64,000 nucleotides of DNA, from positions 1 to 64,000 of the forward strand of contig NZ_CAKVAM010000004.1 in the NCBI RefSeq assembly GCF_934725225.1, written 5' to 3'. The translations under genes were made by a program, and so were the position numbers. Every line of letters begins with the position of its first letter. Within the stretch, counting starts at the first letter, position 1. Source of the DNA: an uncultured Treponema sp. (GTDB lineage: Bacteria > Spirochaetota > Spirochaetia > Treponematales > Treponemataceae). Shown one piece after another: positions 28,489-37,571 of this stretch. The notes under the pieces are model-generated. The model had not been told where the DNA came from and did not search any database. It was given only the letters and a program-made list of their open reading frames with translations.

Positions 28489-28821
28489 TTATTCAATTAT
28501 TTCTTGAAACCGCACATTATCAGGATATTCAGCAGAAAGTTTTATAAAAGCAAATCTTATAAAATCCCCAATGCATTTCAAGCGTTCCACAGCAGAGGCT
28601 GCGGATTTTTCAACCCGAAACTCCAAAAAGCCACGGGTAGAAGTGTCAGCATTAAAAACAAGTTCTTTTGTACTTTGAAGCATTTCAACTGATGTGCCAA
28701 GAATTATGGATTCAGCGGCACAAACAATATCCTTACCCTTTTCAGCAAAGGAAGCATGACCAAAAGCTTTCAGACTTTTCAACGATCCGTCTTTGCCGCA
28801 AACCAAAAGAACTTCCGTCAC
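28489..28821 (-). CDS. prp: Ribosomal-processing cysteine protease Prp
   Basis: A 110-aa Prp/YsxB-type protein. The family hallmark is FGHASFAEKGKDIVCAAES, which holds the catalytic His and Cys. In Firmicutes it cleaves an N-terminal extension from L27. Here L27 has no such extension, so the substrate is unclear. The start is GTG and directly abuts the rplU stop. It keeps the usual L21-Prp-L27 order. Confidence 0.9.
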   Translation of the reverse strand: MTEVLLVCGKDGSLKSLKAFGHASFAEKGKDIVCAAESIILGTSVEMLQSTKELVFNADTSTRGFLEFRVEKSAASAVERLKCIGDFIRFAFIKLSAEYPDNVRFQEIIE

Positions 28822-29136
28822 TTATGCCAAAACAACATCCTGAACAGTAACTTTTGTATACTGCTCGCGGTGTCCAATAAGACGATGATAGTCTTTCTTT
28901 GACTTGTATTTGAATACGAGAACTTTCTTGTCTTTGAAAGTTTCTCCAACTTTTACAGTAACTTTAGCGCCCTTTACATAAGGAGAACCGACAGAAACTT
29001 TATCGCCATCACTTACAAGAAGAACTGTATCGATTGTGATTACATCGCCATCTTTTGCATCAAGTTTTGACACTTCAAGAACAGCGTCTTTTTCTGCCTT
29101 GTACTGATTGCCTTTGAATTCAACAATTGCGTACAT
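28822..29136 (-). CDS. rplU: 50S ribosomal protein L21
   Basis: bL21 of 104 aa, with MYAIVEFKGNQYKAEKD at the N-terminus and the C-terminal signature YKSKKDYHRLIGHREQYTKVTV. It is the first gene of the rplU-prp-rpmA group. The leader (29137-29346) is about 200 bp and shared with a divergent gene; I see no certain structured leader in it. Confidence 0.97.
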   Translation of the reverse strand: MYAIVEFKGNQYKAEKDAVLEVSKLDAKDGDVITIDTVLLVSDGDKVSVGSPYVKGAKVTVKVGETFKDKKVLVFKYKSKKDYHRLIGHREQYTKVTVQDVVLA

Positions 29137-29346
29137 TTTATAAACCTCTAAATTTTTTTTGCCCCAAGGAGTAACGGGTTCCTTGAAAGCATTTCAACAA
29201 TTAGTAAGACATTTTAACAAATTTCATAAACTAAGGTCAAGCGAATTTCTGCCGATAAATAAAAATTTCAGCTTTTAATTTCCGCCGCATTTTCAAACTA
29301 GTTTCATAAAATTGAAATTTTCAAGAAGTTCGGATAAAATGAAAAC

Positions 29347-30192
29347 ATGGAATTCGACTTGAAAAAACTCCCGTGCTTTGGAGTTGCAGGAAATTTTACA
29401 GGACATCTGGAACAGGCAGGAGAAGCCGTTGAGTTTCAGAATGTAAAGACAAAAGAAAAAAATGCGCCAAAAGCAATTTTTCCAACATATATACCGAACG
29501 CAAAAAATCCAGTGCCAGAATTTCTTGGAACTTTTCCATTTGATTCAGGCAAAATAATTTTTCCGCGCGGAGAAGAAAAACTTCAGATTGAGCCGGAATG
29601 CGCGCTGATTCTAAACGCTGAATGGAACAACGGAAAACTGAAATCTCTTGTTCCAGTAAAATTCGGAGCGTCAAACGACTGCTCAATCCGCAAGCCCGGT
29701 GCAAAAAAAATCAGCATGAAAAAAAACTGGGGCAAATGCAGCAAAGGACTTTCTGAAAATTTAATCAGCATTGACGAATTTTCAGAAAGCGGAAATATTG
29801 CAAAATACAGAATCGCCTGCTTTCTTTTTAGGGACGGAAAAATTTTTGAATACGGAGAAGACAGCGCGGTAAAAGGCTACAGCTACATTTTTGAAAAGCT
29901 CACAAACTGGCTCATAGAAAAATTCAACACGCAAAAAGATGAAGGCACTGCGGAAAATGTCGGAAATTATCTTACTTCAATCAGCTTGCCAGAACAAATA
30001 ATGGTTTCCATTGGAGCCACGCGCTACACCGAATTCGGGGAAACAAATTTCTTAAAAGAAGGAGACGAAAGTATTGTTGTTCTTTACCCTGAATACAAAT
30101 ATTCAAATACTGAAATTAAAGAAATGGCGGCTGAAAATTCTTTTTCCGACAAAGAAATAAGCGTTTTAAGGCAAAAAATAATTTTGCAGTAA
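29347..30192 (+). CDS. DUF5718 family protein
   Basis: A 281-aa soluble protein. The opening CFGVAGNFTGHLEQAGEA, the IFPTYIPN and IPFD-like blocks and the FGASNDCSIRK region match my memory of DUF5718, a family with a fumarylacetoacetase-like look; I could not search it. No signal peptide or membrane segment is seen. It is divergent from rplU and followed by a hairpin at 30202-30232. Function unknown. Confidence 0.6.
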   Translation: MEFDLKKLPCFGVAGNFTGHLEQAGEAVEFQNVKTKEKNAPKAIFPTYIPNAKNPVPEFLGTFPFDSGKIIFPRGEEKLQIEPECALILNAEWNNGKLKSLVPVKFGASNDCSIRKPGAKKISMKKNWGKCSKGLSENLISIDEFSESGNIAKYRIACFLFRDGKIFEYGEDSAVKGYSYIFEKLTNWLIEKFNTQKDEGTAENVGNYLTSISLPEQIMVSIGATRYTEFGETNFLKEGDESIVVLYPEYKYSNTEIKEMAAENSFSDKEISVLRQKIILQ

Positions 30193-30201
30193 ATACGTCT
30201 G

Positions 30202-30232
30202 GTCAAGGTACGCTTACGCTTAAGACCTTGAC
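30202..30232 (+). terminator. Hairpin after the DUF5718 gene
   Basis: Perfect 8-bp arms (GTCAAGGT/ACCTTGAC) lie 10 bp after the stop codon, with a 15-base loop and a T-rich stretch further on. It is probably a terminator, though the T-run is weak. Confidence 0.5.
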
Positions 30233-30310
30233 TCAGCCGTTTTTAGAGTTTTGACAAACCCTAAATTAAGCCGCCAGATTTTGTAAAATAAAAATTCAGC
30301 GGCTAATATT

Positions 30311-30706
30311 TTACTTTGAACAGATACAAATACTGTTCTTTAAAAAATCCAAAGCTTGAACTGCATCCATTCCTTTTTTGTCTGCATATTCAAGAATCTG
30401 GGCAACTTTTGACATCAAGTCAAGATTATGCTCCGACATTTCATTCCATAAAATTACAAGCTCTGCACGGTCTTTTAAAATTCCCGCCGCAATGCAAAAA
30501 GACTTTACGCCAACAGACATTGCAACATGAACAGACACATTTCCAAACTTTGATTCCTCGCCGGCGGCTTCGTCATGTTTTTGCAAATCACTGATTACAA
30601 GCTGCCTGTCCATAACACAGTTTGAATCGACCGCATCAACTAAAGAACAAAGAACTGAATTTTTTTCAGCATTTTTGATATTTCCAGCAGAGTAAAAAGT
30701 CAACAT
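30311..30706 (-). CDS. Small soluble protein, weakly PTS EIIA-like
   Basis: From the ATG at 30706, which follows a GGAGGA ribosome-binding site, the product is 131 aa. The region ILKDRAELVILWNEMSEHNLDLMSKVAQILEYADKK weakly recalls the end of PTS IIA domains of the mannitol/fructose type, but the usual active-site His block is not evident. I treat the function as unknown. It is followed by no partner gene on the same operon that would settle the question. Confidence 0.45.
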   Translation of the reverse strand: MLTFYSAGNIKNAEKNSVLCSLVDAVDSNCVMDRQLVISDLQKHDEAAGEESKFGNVSVHVAMSVGVKSFCIAAGILKDRAELVILWNEMSEHNLDLMSKVAQILEYADKKGMDAVQALDFLKNSICICSK

Positions 30707-30770
30707 AAAAATTCCTCCATAAAAAAACAATGAGAAAGTATAAAATTAGAAGTGAAAAATTATGAGGAAC

Positions 30771-31112
30771 TTACAAGACAGAAGTTTTCTTTATTACAAA
30801 ATCAATGTATTTATGCCTGACTGGAACAGCCAGCGCATATAATGAAAAATCAATGTTTCTTTCAACTACAAGAACAAGAAGAGCTAAAAACGCAAGGCAA
30901 ATTGCAAAAGTAATTTCAAATTTTCTTTCTTCATGCACAAATGCTTCAACAGTGGAATTATCAAAAAAGGACAAGATAACTGCGCCCGAATCATTTTCAA
31001 ATTCAAGAGCGCATTTGTTGGAAATTTTAAGTTCATGCCTGAACGCAGGATATAAAATCCACAGAAAAACTGAAAAGATAATTAAAATTGTATATAAAAA
31101 TTTTTTCTGCAT
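30771..31112 (-). CDS. Hypothetical membrane protein with two helices
   Basis: The 113-aa product has an N-terminal hydrophobic helix (about residues 6-24) and a second at about residues 68-87 (ITFAICLAFLALLVLVV), with a small extracytoplasmic loop between. No family is recognised. Confidence 0.5.
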   Translation of the reverse strand: MQKKFLYTILIIFSVFLWILYPAFRHELKISNKCALEFENDSGAVILSFFDNSTVEAFVHEERKFEITFAICLAFLALLVLVVERNIDFSLYALAVPVRHKYIDFVIKKTSVL

Positions 31113-31132
31113 AAAATCTTAATTCAGGCACA

Positions 31133-31172
31133 AAAACAACAGAACCGCACTTTACAAAATGCAGTTCCGTTG
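31133..31172 (-). terminator. Terminator after oadB
   Basis: On the minus strand a long hairpin (AACGGAACTGCA paired with TGCGGTTCTGTT) lies about 10 bp past the oadB stop and is followed by a T-rich stretch. It ends the oadGAB operon. Confidence 0.65.
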
Positions 31173-31179
31173 CACAAAA

Positions 31180-32607
31180 CTAAGCGCCGTAAGTCGCAAT
31201 GAAAACGCCAGCCGCAATCGCAGTTCCAATTACGCCAGCAACATTCGGTCCCATCGCATTCATCAAAAGGAAGTTTGAAGGATCGTATTCCAGTCCGACT
31301 TTATTTGAAACACGGGCAGCCATAGGAACCGCTGAAACTCCAGCAGAACCAATAAGCGGATTGATTTTTTTCTTGAGGAAAAGATTCATAATTTTCGCCA
31401 TTACAAGACCGCCGATTGTGGCAACTGCAAAAGCAAAAAGTCCAAGAACAATAATTCCAAGAGATTCTTTCTTAATAATTTTTTCTGGAGTCATCTGGCT
31501 TCCAACACCAAGAGAAAGAAGAATTGAAACAATGTTCATAAGTTCATTTTCCATGGTTTTAGAAAGACGCTCCGCAGCATGGCTTTCCTTTACGAAGTTT
31601 CCGAACGCAAGCATTCCAATCAAAGGACAAGCTGGCGGCAAAAGAAGAATTGAAATCACAAGAAGCAAAATCGGAAACAAAACTTTTTCTGTCTTTGAAA
31701 CAGGTCTAAGCTGATCCATTTTTATCAGGCGTTCTTTTTTTGTCGTAAGAAGTTTCATAATCGGAGGCTGAATCATCGGAACAAGAGCCATGTAAGAATA
31801 GGCTGCAACCGCAATAACCGCCATCATTTCAGGAGCAAGTTTTCCAGAAACATAAATTGAAGTCGGACCGTCCGCGCCGCCGATAATCGAAATTGCGCTA
31901 GCCTGAAGCATTGTGTAGTCAGTTCCAAGGAAAGCGTTCATAAATGCAACACCGAAAAGCGTAAAGAAAACGCCAAACTGGGCAGCACCGCCAAGCAATG
32001 CAGTTTTTGGATTTGCAATAAGAGGACCAAAGTCAGTCATTGCGCCAATTCCCATGAAAATAAGCATCGGGAAGAATTCGTTTCCAACGCCCGCGCTGTA
32101 AATTATATGAAGCATTCCATGAGGAGCGTCTCCCATTGCCGCACCCGGAATATTCACAAGAACAGTTCCAAATCCAATCGGAATAAGAAGAAGCGGCTCG
32201 AATCCCTTGCCAACTGCAAGATAAATAATAAGGAAGCCAATTGCAAGCATAATCAAAGACTGCCAGCCCGGAGCTTTAGGGGCTTCATCAAACGGATTGT
32301 TTTCTTCCGCCGCAAGCTGAGCTTCTGCCTGCGCTTTTTCCAACGCAAGCTCTTCCGCTGTAGGCTGATGAATCATCTTATAGATTCCAGTTGACTTTCC
32401 AATATTCTTTAAGAACTTTGAAATAGAAATATCGTACTTTCCATTCCAGTTTTCAGTTCCTTTTATTACACGTTCCATTCCAGAAGCTGGAGCAGGCTTG
32501 TCTTGCGCAAAAGTTCTTGTTGTAAATGAAAGAACTCCAGCAACTGCCATAATCGAAAGCATAATAAATGCAATTTTTGTATTTTTAATTTTCTTTGTAT
32601 CAGGCAT
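31180..32607 (-). CDS. oadB: Oxaloacetate decarboxylase beta subunit, sodium pump
   Basis: A 475-aa polytopic inner-membrane protein of the OadB/GcdB/MmdB family. It decarboxylates the carboxybiotin delivered by OadA and exports sodium. Family sequences visible include GIGAMTDFGPLIANPKTALLGGAAQFG, the SIIGGADGPTSIYVSGKLAPE block with the key Asp, and VSNKVGLEYDPSNFLLMNAMGPNVAG. The first 115 or so residues are an extra N-terminal part: a signal-like helix followed by an Ala/Glu-rich linker. AAGGA precedes the ATG. It is third in oadG-oadA-oadB. Confidence 0.93.
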   Translation of the reverse strand: MPDTKKIKNTKIAFIMLSIMAVAGVLSFTTRTFAQDKPAPASGMERVIKGTENWNGKYDISISKFLKNIGKSTGIYKMIHQPTAEELALEKAQAEAQLAAEENNPFDEAPKAPGWQSLIMLAIGFLIIYLAVGKGFEPLLLIPIGFGTVLVNIPGAAMGDAPHGMLHIIYSAGVGNEFFPMLIFMGIGAMTDFGPLIANPKTALLGGAAQFGVFFTLFGVAFMNAFLGTDYTMLQASAISIIGGADGPTSIYVSGKLAPEMMAVIAVAAYSYMALVPMIQPPIMKLLTTKKERLIKMDQLRPVSKTEKVLFPILLLVISILLLPPACPLIGMLAFGNFVKESHAAERLSKTMENELMNIVSILLSLGVGSQMTPEKIIKKESLGIIVLGLFAFAVATIGGLVMAKIMNLFLKKKINPLIGSAGVSAVPMAARVSNKVGLEYDPSNFLLMNAMGPNVAGVIGTAIAAGVFIATYGA

Positions 32608-32659
32608 ATTTTTTCCTTAAAAAAGTTTCCGCCGCTCCAAAAAGAAACGGCAGATAATC

Positions 32660-34726
32660 TTAGCAAATTTCAGCTACTGGCTGACCATTTGTAAGCTGAG
32701 TTCCGGCACTTGCAAGGAAGTGAACTTTTCCGTCAACAGGAGCTTTTATTTCAAGTTCCATTTTCATTGATTCAATAATAACAACATTGTCGCCTTTCTT
32801 TACAGAAGCGCCTTCAGCAACTGCAGTTCTAAGGAACACGCCGGCAACTGGAGCATTTACTTTTGTTCCATTGCCAGATGAAACTGGAGCAGCTGGAGCC
32901 GGAGCTGCAGGAGAAGCAACTGGCTTTGCAACTGGAGCAGGCTGAACAACAACGCCGCCAATAGTAGCAAGAACCTGTCCGCTCTGAATCTGAGAGCCTG
33001 GAGCAACAGAATAAGTGATTGTTCCGTCGTCTGTAGCTTTAACTTCAAGCTCCATTTTCATTGATTCAATTATTATTATAGTCTGGCCTTTAGAAACTTT
33101 TGTTCCGTTTGCAAAGCACTGTTTGAGCAAAGTTCCGGCAACTGGAGCTTTTACATCAACTCCGCCCGTAGCAACTGGTGCAGAAGCAGCAGCCGGAGCA
33201 ACAGTTCCAGCTCCAACAGAAACTGAATAAGGAGTTCCATTTACTGTAACAGAACCGTTTCCGTCTGAAGTTACATTGTATGCAGAACCGTTAACTGTGA
33301 TTGTATAAGAACCGCCCTTTGAAGCAGGTTCAGCAGCCGGAGCTTCTTTCTTTGCAAATGCAGTCGCAGCGTCAACAGGACCGTTTGCTCTTTCCTTAAA
33401 GAATTTTGGAGCAACTTTCGGGAACATTGCATAAGTGAGTGTGTCCTCGTCGCTTCCGTCGCCGCCATTTTCCTTTGCTTCCTTAACCATTTTGTCCCAT
33501 TCAGGCTCAATTTTATCAGCAGGACGGCAAGTAATAACTTCTTCCATATTATTCTGGGCAAGAGCTTTTTTTACGAGATCCGCATTTGGCTCTGCAGGAA
33601 GTTTTCCGTATTTTCCAACCAAAAGATCACGGAATTCGCCAGTCATTCTTTCATAGCGTCCAAAAAGAACATTGAAAACAGCCTGAGTTCCAACAATCTG
33701 TGAAGTCGGAGTTACAAGAGGAACATAGCCAACATCTTTCTGTACAATTGGAAGCTCTTTTAGAACATCGTCCATTTTGTTAGACGCGCCCTGCTGTTTA
33801 AGCTGGCTTTCGAGATTTGAAAGCATTCCGCCCGGAACCTGAGAAAGAAGAATGCGTGTGTCAGCTCCAAGGAAAGAAGATTCAAGTGAAGAATAATGCT
33901 TGCGGACTTCGCGGAAATAAGCGGCAATTTCAAGAAGAGCCTTTGTGTCAAGTCCTGTGTCATATTCAGTTCCCTTGAGCATCTCAACAACAGTTTCAGT
34001 TGGGGAATGGCTTGTTCCCATAGACATTGAAGAAATTGCTGTATCAAGAACATCCGCGCCAGCTTCAACCGCCTTAAGCTCTGTGGCAACAGAAAGTCCA
34101 GTTGTAGCATGAGAATGGATTTCAATAGGAAGATCGCAGGCTTTTTTAATGGCAAGAACCAAGTCATAGGCTTCATAAGGCTTTAAAAGTCCGGACATAT
34201 CTTTTATACAGATTGAATCCGCGCCGAATTCAGCGTAAGTTTTTGCAAGGTCAGCATAAACCTGATTTGTATGGAAAGGAGTAACTGCATAGGAAATTGC
34301 CATCTGAACGTGCTTTCCTGTCTTTTTTGCAGCTTTTGTGGCGCGCTCAAGGTTGCGAGGATCGTTGCAGGCATCAAAAATGCGGAAAACATCGATTCCG
34401 TTTTTTGCGGCAGTTTCAACAAACTTGTCAACAACATCATCTGCGTAGTGGCGGTATCCCAAAAGATTCTGTCCACGCAAAAGCATCATAATCTTATTAT
34501 TTGGAAGAGCCGCATGAAGCTTGCGGAGACGTTCCCAAGGATCTTCATTCAAAAAGCGGATACAAGAGTCATAAGTTGCTCCGCCCCAGCCTTCTACAGC
34601 CCAGTAGCCGATTTTATCAATCATTCCGCAAGCAGGAAGCATATCAGCAGTTGTCATGCGTGTGGCATGCAAAGACTGATGGGCATCACGCAAAACAAGT
34701 TCAGAAATTCCAATTTTCTTAGACAT
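32660..34726 (-). CDS. oadA: Oxaloacetate decarboxylase alpha subunit with two biotinyl domains
   Basis: The 688-aa product joins a carboxyltransferase TIM barrel (residues 1 to about 300; VLRDAHQSLHATRM, GWGGATYDSCIRF and the metal-binding IHSHATTGLS) to a conserved carboxylase domain and then two biotin carrier domains. Each carrier has an ESMKMELE motif; the biotinylated lysines would be near residues 557 and 655. Ala/Pro/Val-rich linkers join the domains. A typical OadA has one carrier. It transfers CO2 from oxaloacetate to biotin and passes it to OadB. Confidence 0.93.
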   Translation of the reverse strand: MSKKIGISELVLRDAHQSLHATRMTTADMLPACGMIDKIGYWAVEGWGGATYDSCIRFLNEDPWERLRKLHAALPNNKIMMLLRGQNLLGYRHYADDVVDKFVETAAKNGIDVFRIFDACNDPRNLERATKAAKKTGKHVQMAISYAVTPFHTNQVYADLAKTYAEFGADSICIKDMSGLLKPYEAYDLVLAIKKACDLPIEIHSHATTGLSVATELKAVEAGADVLDTAISSMSMGTSHSPTETVVEMLKGTEYDTGLDTKALLEIAAYFREVRKHYSSLESSFLGADTRILLSQVPGGMLSNLESQLKQQGASNKMDDVLKELPIVQKDVGYVPLVTPTSQIVGTQAVFNVLFGRYERMTGEFRDLLVGKYGKLPAEPNADLVKKALAQNNMEEVITCRPADKIEPEWDKMVKEAKENGGDGSDEDTLTYAMFPKVAPKFFKERANGPVDAATAFAKKEAPAAEPASKGGSYTITVNGSAYNVTSDGNGSVTVNGTPYSVSVGAGTVAPAAASAPVATGGVDVKAPVAGTLLKQCFANGTKVSKGQTIIIIESMKMELEVKATDDGTITYSVAPGSQIQSGQVLATIGGVVVQPAPVAKPVASPAAPAPAAPVSSGNGTKVNAPVAGVFLRTAVAEGASVKKGDNVVIIESMKMELEIKAPVDGKVHFLASAGTQLTNGQPVAEIC

Positions 34727-34754
34727 AAATCAACCTCTTATAAAAATCTATTAA

Positions 34755-35000
34755 TTACAAAGCTTTTTTATCTTTTAAAACAGCGGCAATAGCGGCAACA
34801 ACAGCGCCATTGTCTTCGGCAGGAACAGAAGGAGAAGCAACTGGCTGCTCGGCGACAGGCTCGGCGTCCCATTTCAAGGCGTGAACAACAGCATGAAGCG
34901 CAATCATCGCCAAAATCATGATAATCAGAAAAAAGAAAACCACACCCATTCCCAGCAAAGTAAGAATTCCACTTTGGCTGAACATTTCAAGAACTGTCAT
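34755..35000 (-). CDS. oadG: Oxaloacetate decarboxylase gamma subunit
   Basis: From the ATG at 35000, preceded by GGGAGGAAC, the product is 81 aa. One membrane helix (GILTLLGMGVVFFFLIIMILAMIAL region) and a short Ala/Val/Pro tail match OadG, which holds the alpha and beta subunits together. It heads the oadGAB operon. Confidence 0.85.
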   Translation of the reverse strand: MTVLEMFSQSGILTLLGMGVVFFFLIIMILAMIALHAVVHALKWDAEPVAEQPVASPSVPAEDNGAVVAAIAAVLKDKKAL

Positions 35001-35157
35001 AGTTCCTCCCAAGAATAAAGATTTATAGGAAAATAATTTTTTAAAACCGAATCTTTCCGCATTTTAGCAAAAAGATACCATTAATAATATAGAGAAATTT
35101 TTAAAACTTTACAATTAGAATAGAAAGAATTTATTCACCAAATGAACAACAGTTACG

Positions 35158-35217
35158 CAAAAAAAAATCCGCCCGGAATAAATGAAGCGCGTTCAAATAT
35201 TCCAAGCGGAAATTTTT
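35158..35217 (-). terminator. Long hairpin after the chemoreceptor gene
   Basis: An interrupted stem (TCCGC..GGAAT paired with ATTCC..GCGGA) with A-run and T-run at its ends lies between the MCP stop and oadG. It is a probable terminator of the MCP transcript. Confidence 0.55.
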
Positions 35218-35232
35218 ATTTAAAGTTTTAGG

Positions 35233-37281
35233 CTAAACCCTGAACTGACCAAGACGGCTGTCCATTACAGAAATATTTTCCTTTGTAGACTGCGCCAAAT
35301 CCGAAACATTCTGCGCCGCCGAGCTGATTTGCCTTGCTCCGGCCGCCATTTCGTCCATGCTGCCAAGAATTGTAGAAGAAACGTGCTGAACAGAATCCAT
35401 TTCCTTGGAAACTTCAATAATTCCGCTGTTTACGTCCTTGAATTTTTCGTTTACTTCGGAAGACTGGCTTCTCATGTCGCTAAGCGCGCTGAAAATCTGC
35501 CTTGAAGCATTTTCCTGCTCATTCATGGCGTTGTCAATTTCCCGGATAATCGTGTCGGTTGAATTCAAGTGCGTAACAATTTCGCCAAATGCAGTCTGCG
35601 AATCCTTTGAAAGGGAAACAACATCTTTAATAGAAGAAGAAATCTGCTTCAGTTCTGTATTGATATTTTTTGACTGCTGGCTTGAAGTTTCCGCAAGTTT
35701 TCTGATTTCATTTGCAACAACAGAAAATCCTTCGCCCGCTTTTCCTGCGTGGGCGGCTTCAATCGCGGCGTTCATGGCAAGCAAATTTGTTTCAGAGGCA
35801 ATCTGCGAAATAATCTGGTTCGCCTGAATAAGCATTTTTGACTGGGCGGCAATTTCGTTTACTTTTCCGTCTACATTCGCAAGCTTTGTTTTTCCTTCAT
35901 CAACAGTTCCGCCAAGCTCTTTAAAGCTGTCTGACATTTTGTGGACATTTGCGGTAACAGAAGAAATATTTCCAAGCATTTCTTCAATTGCGGCTGAAGA
36001 CTCTGAAATTCCCTGCGCCTGAGCTTCAACAAGTCCAGACAAATCTTTTACACTGCCGGCAGATTTTCCAAGAATTCCAGTTGTATTCGAAACAGAAAGC
36101 GAAAGATTTTCCGACTGCTTTTTTACGCCGGTAATATTCGCCATAATCTGGGCAGTCGCGCTGGCGGATTCTGATGCGTTTGTTCCAAGATTCTGGCCGA
36201 TTGAATCAAGTGAATTCTGCGCCTCGTTCAGCTCAACAATAATTTTCTGAATCATTTCAATAAATTTGTTTATGTCAAGTGAAATATCGTCAAACTCATT
36301 GTTCCATTTTATAGGCAAGCGCGCCGTAAGGTCGGCATCTCCGGAAGAAAGATTGTTGATTGCATCTCCGACAGCCTTAAGCGGATTTATAATTTTTGCA
36401 ATCAGAATAGCCACAAGAATCAGAATGATAACAACTGCGCACAAAACTGTAGCAATAAGAATCCGTGAGAAAATAGAGAATATAATTTCATGCACAAGCG
36501 AAACTTTTTTTCCGAGAAAAAGCGTTGTAAGGAAAGTTCCGTCGTCCTGCTTTAACGGAAAATAATATGTAAAATAGTTTTCTCCATTTATTTTTGCGTT
36601 GTACAAAGTTTCTTCGCCACCAGAAGCTCTTTCAATTGGAGTTTTATCGGCAATTTCAGTTCCGAGCATTCCGGCAATTGAAGTAAAGGCTCTTTTTGTT
36701 CCTTCAAAAATTGTAAAGTCGCAGGTTGTGGATTTTGAAATGCGGCCAACAAACGCATTGTTCAGAATTTCCTTTTTTGTAAAGAATGCTCCTACAACTT
36801 TTCCGTTAGCTTCCAAAGGACGCCCGCAAATATAAGAAACAATACCGTCAGCTTGAATAAAGCCGGAAAACCGTTTTCCCTGAAAGACATTTTTTACAGT
36901 CTGACCATCGATTTCATGCATATTTCCTATATTTATTGAAGTTCCGTCGTTTCCAACAAAACTACAGGCATCAAACAAAGAAGCGGCAATGGAATTTTTA
37001 CAAGTATTGCGGAATAATTCAGGTTTTGAAAAGCCAAAGTTCAAGTAAATATCTTCGATTGTCTTTAGAGTATACAAGGTTGAATCTGTGCAGCTTTTCT
37101 TATAAATATCAATTTCTTCATAAACGATAGAAACGTCGTCTTTTAATGTCTGCCTGAAATATTCAGAGAAATCGGTTTTTATTCTGGAATAGACAATAAT
37201 CGAAAGAGCCACGGCATAAACCGTAAGTCCGATAATATTCGACAGCATAAGAACTGCCGAAATCGAAAATCTTTTTTTCAT
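35233..37281 (-). CDS. Methyl-accepting chemotaxis protein
   Basis: From the ATG at 37281 the product is 682 aa. A first membrane helix (about residues 8-30) leads to a large periplasmic CACHE-type sensor. A second helix (about 280-310) is followed by a HAMP domain (INPLKAVGDAINNLSSGDADLTARL). The cytoplasmic signalling tip IASETNLLAMNAAIEAAHAGKAGEGFSVVANEIRKLAE is the MCP hallmark. It controls CheA in chemotaxis. Ligand unknown. The promoter region holds a G10 tract, so expression may vary. An ATG four codons upstream would lie almost at the transcription start, so 37281 is preferred. Confidence 0.9.
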   Translation of the reverse strand: MKKRFSISAVLMLSNIIGLTVYAVALSIIVYSRIKTDFSEYFRQTLKDDVSIVYEEIDIYKKSCTDSTLYTLKTIEDIYLNFGFSKPELFRNTCKNSIAASLFDACSFVGNDGTSINIGNMHEIDGQTVKNVFQGKRFSGFIQADGIVSYICGRPLEANGKVVGAFFTKKEILNNAFVGRISKSTTCDFTIFEGTKRAFTSIAGMLGTEIADKTPIERASGGEETLYNAKINGENYFTYYFPLKQDDGTFLTTLFLGKKVSLVHEIIFSIFSRILIATVLCAVVIILILVAILIAKIINPLKAVGDAINNLSSGDADLTARLPIKWNNEFDDISLDINKFIEMIQKIIVELNEAQNSLDSIGQNLGTNASESASATAQIMANITGVKKQSENLSLSVSNTTGILGKSAGSVKDLSGLVEAQAQGISESSAAIEEMLGNISSVTANVHKMSDSFKELGGTVDEGKTKLANVDGKVNEIAAQSKMLIQANQIISQIASETNLLAMNAAIEAAHAGKAGEGFSVVANEIRKLAETSSQQSKNINTELKQISSSIKDVVSLSKDSQTAFGEIVTHLNSTDTIIREIDNAMNEQENASRQIFSALSDMRSQSSEVNEKFKDVNSGIIEVSKEMDSVQHVSSTILGSMDEMAAGARQISSAAQNVSDLAQSTKENISVMDSRLGQFRV

Positions 37282-37295
37282 AGTGAACCCCATGC

Positions 37296-37326
37296 AGTGT
37301 AGTCAGTCCCCCCCCCCGCCTATCAA
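37296..37326 (-). promoter_or_regulatory. Candidate promoter with G10 tract
   Basis: On the minus strand TTGATA (37326-37321) and TACACT (37301-37296) are separated by 19 bp that include ten G (37317-37308). A loss of two G would restore 17 bp. It lies just upstream of the MCP gene. The predicted leader is very short, so the box assignment is less sure than for the other two tracts. Confidence 0.45.
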
Positions 37327-37398
37327 GCACAAACCCCAGTTTTTTATAATGCGCAAGTATAGCATAACTAAAAAAATATGCAACCATAAAAATTGAAT

Positions 37399-37458
37399 GT
37401 CATTCCCGTGCTCGACATGGGATCTGTAACAGATCTTCGGGTCAAGCCCGAAGATGAC
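37399..37458. repeat. Dispersed palindromic repeat, composite copy
   Basis: Two neighbouring hairpin units: a GTCATTCCCG..CATGGGATCT half and a CTTCGGGTCAAGCCCGAAG half that ends ATGACA. Related units recur at 44901, 46821, 47482, 47581, 51394 and 62122. Confidence 0.6.
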
Positions 37459-37571
37459 ACTTTTATTACAATGAAAGACAACAAACTAATTTCAACAAAG
37501 ATAAAGATTTTGTTTATTTATCAACTTGATTTTTTCTATTAATATGCCGAAAATTTAGCAGCGGACTTTTT

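Noticed and set aside
29137..29346. Structured ribosomal leader before rplU
   Set aside because: I could not fold a convincing conserved structure by eye; left unannotated.
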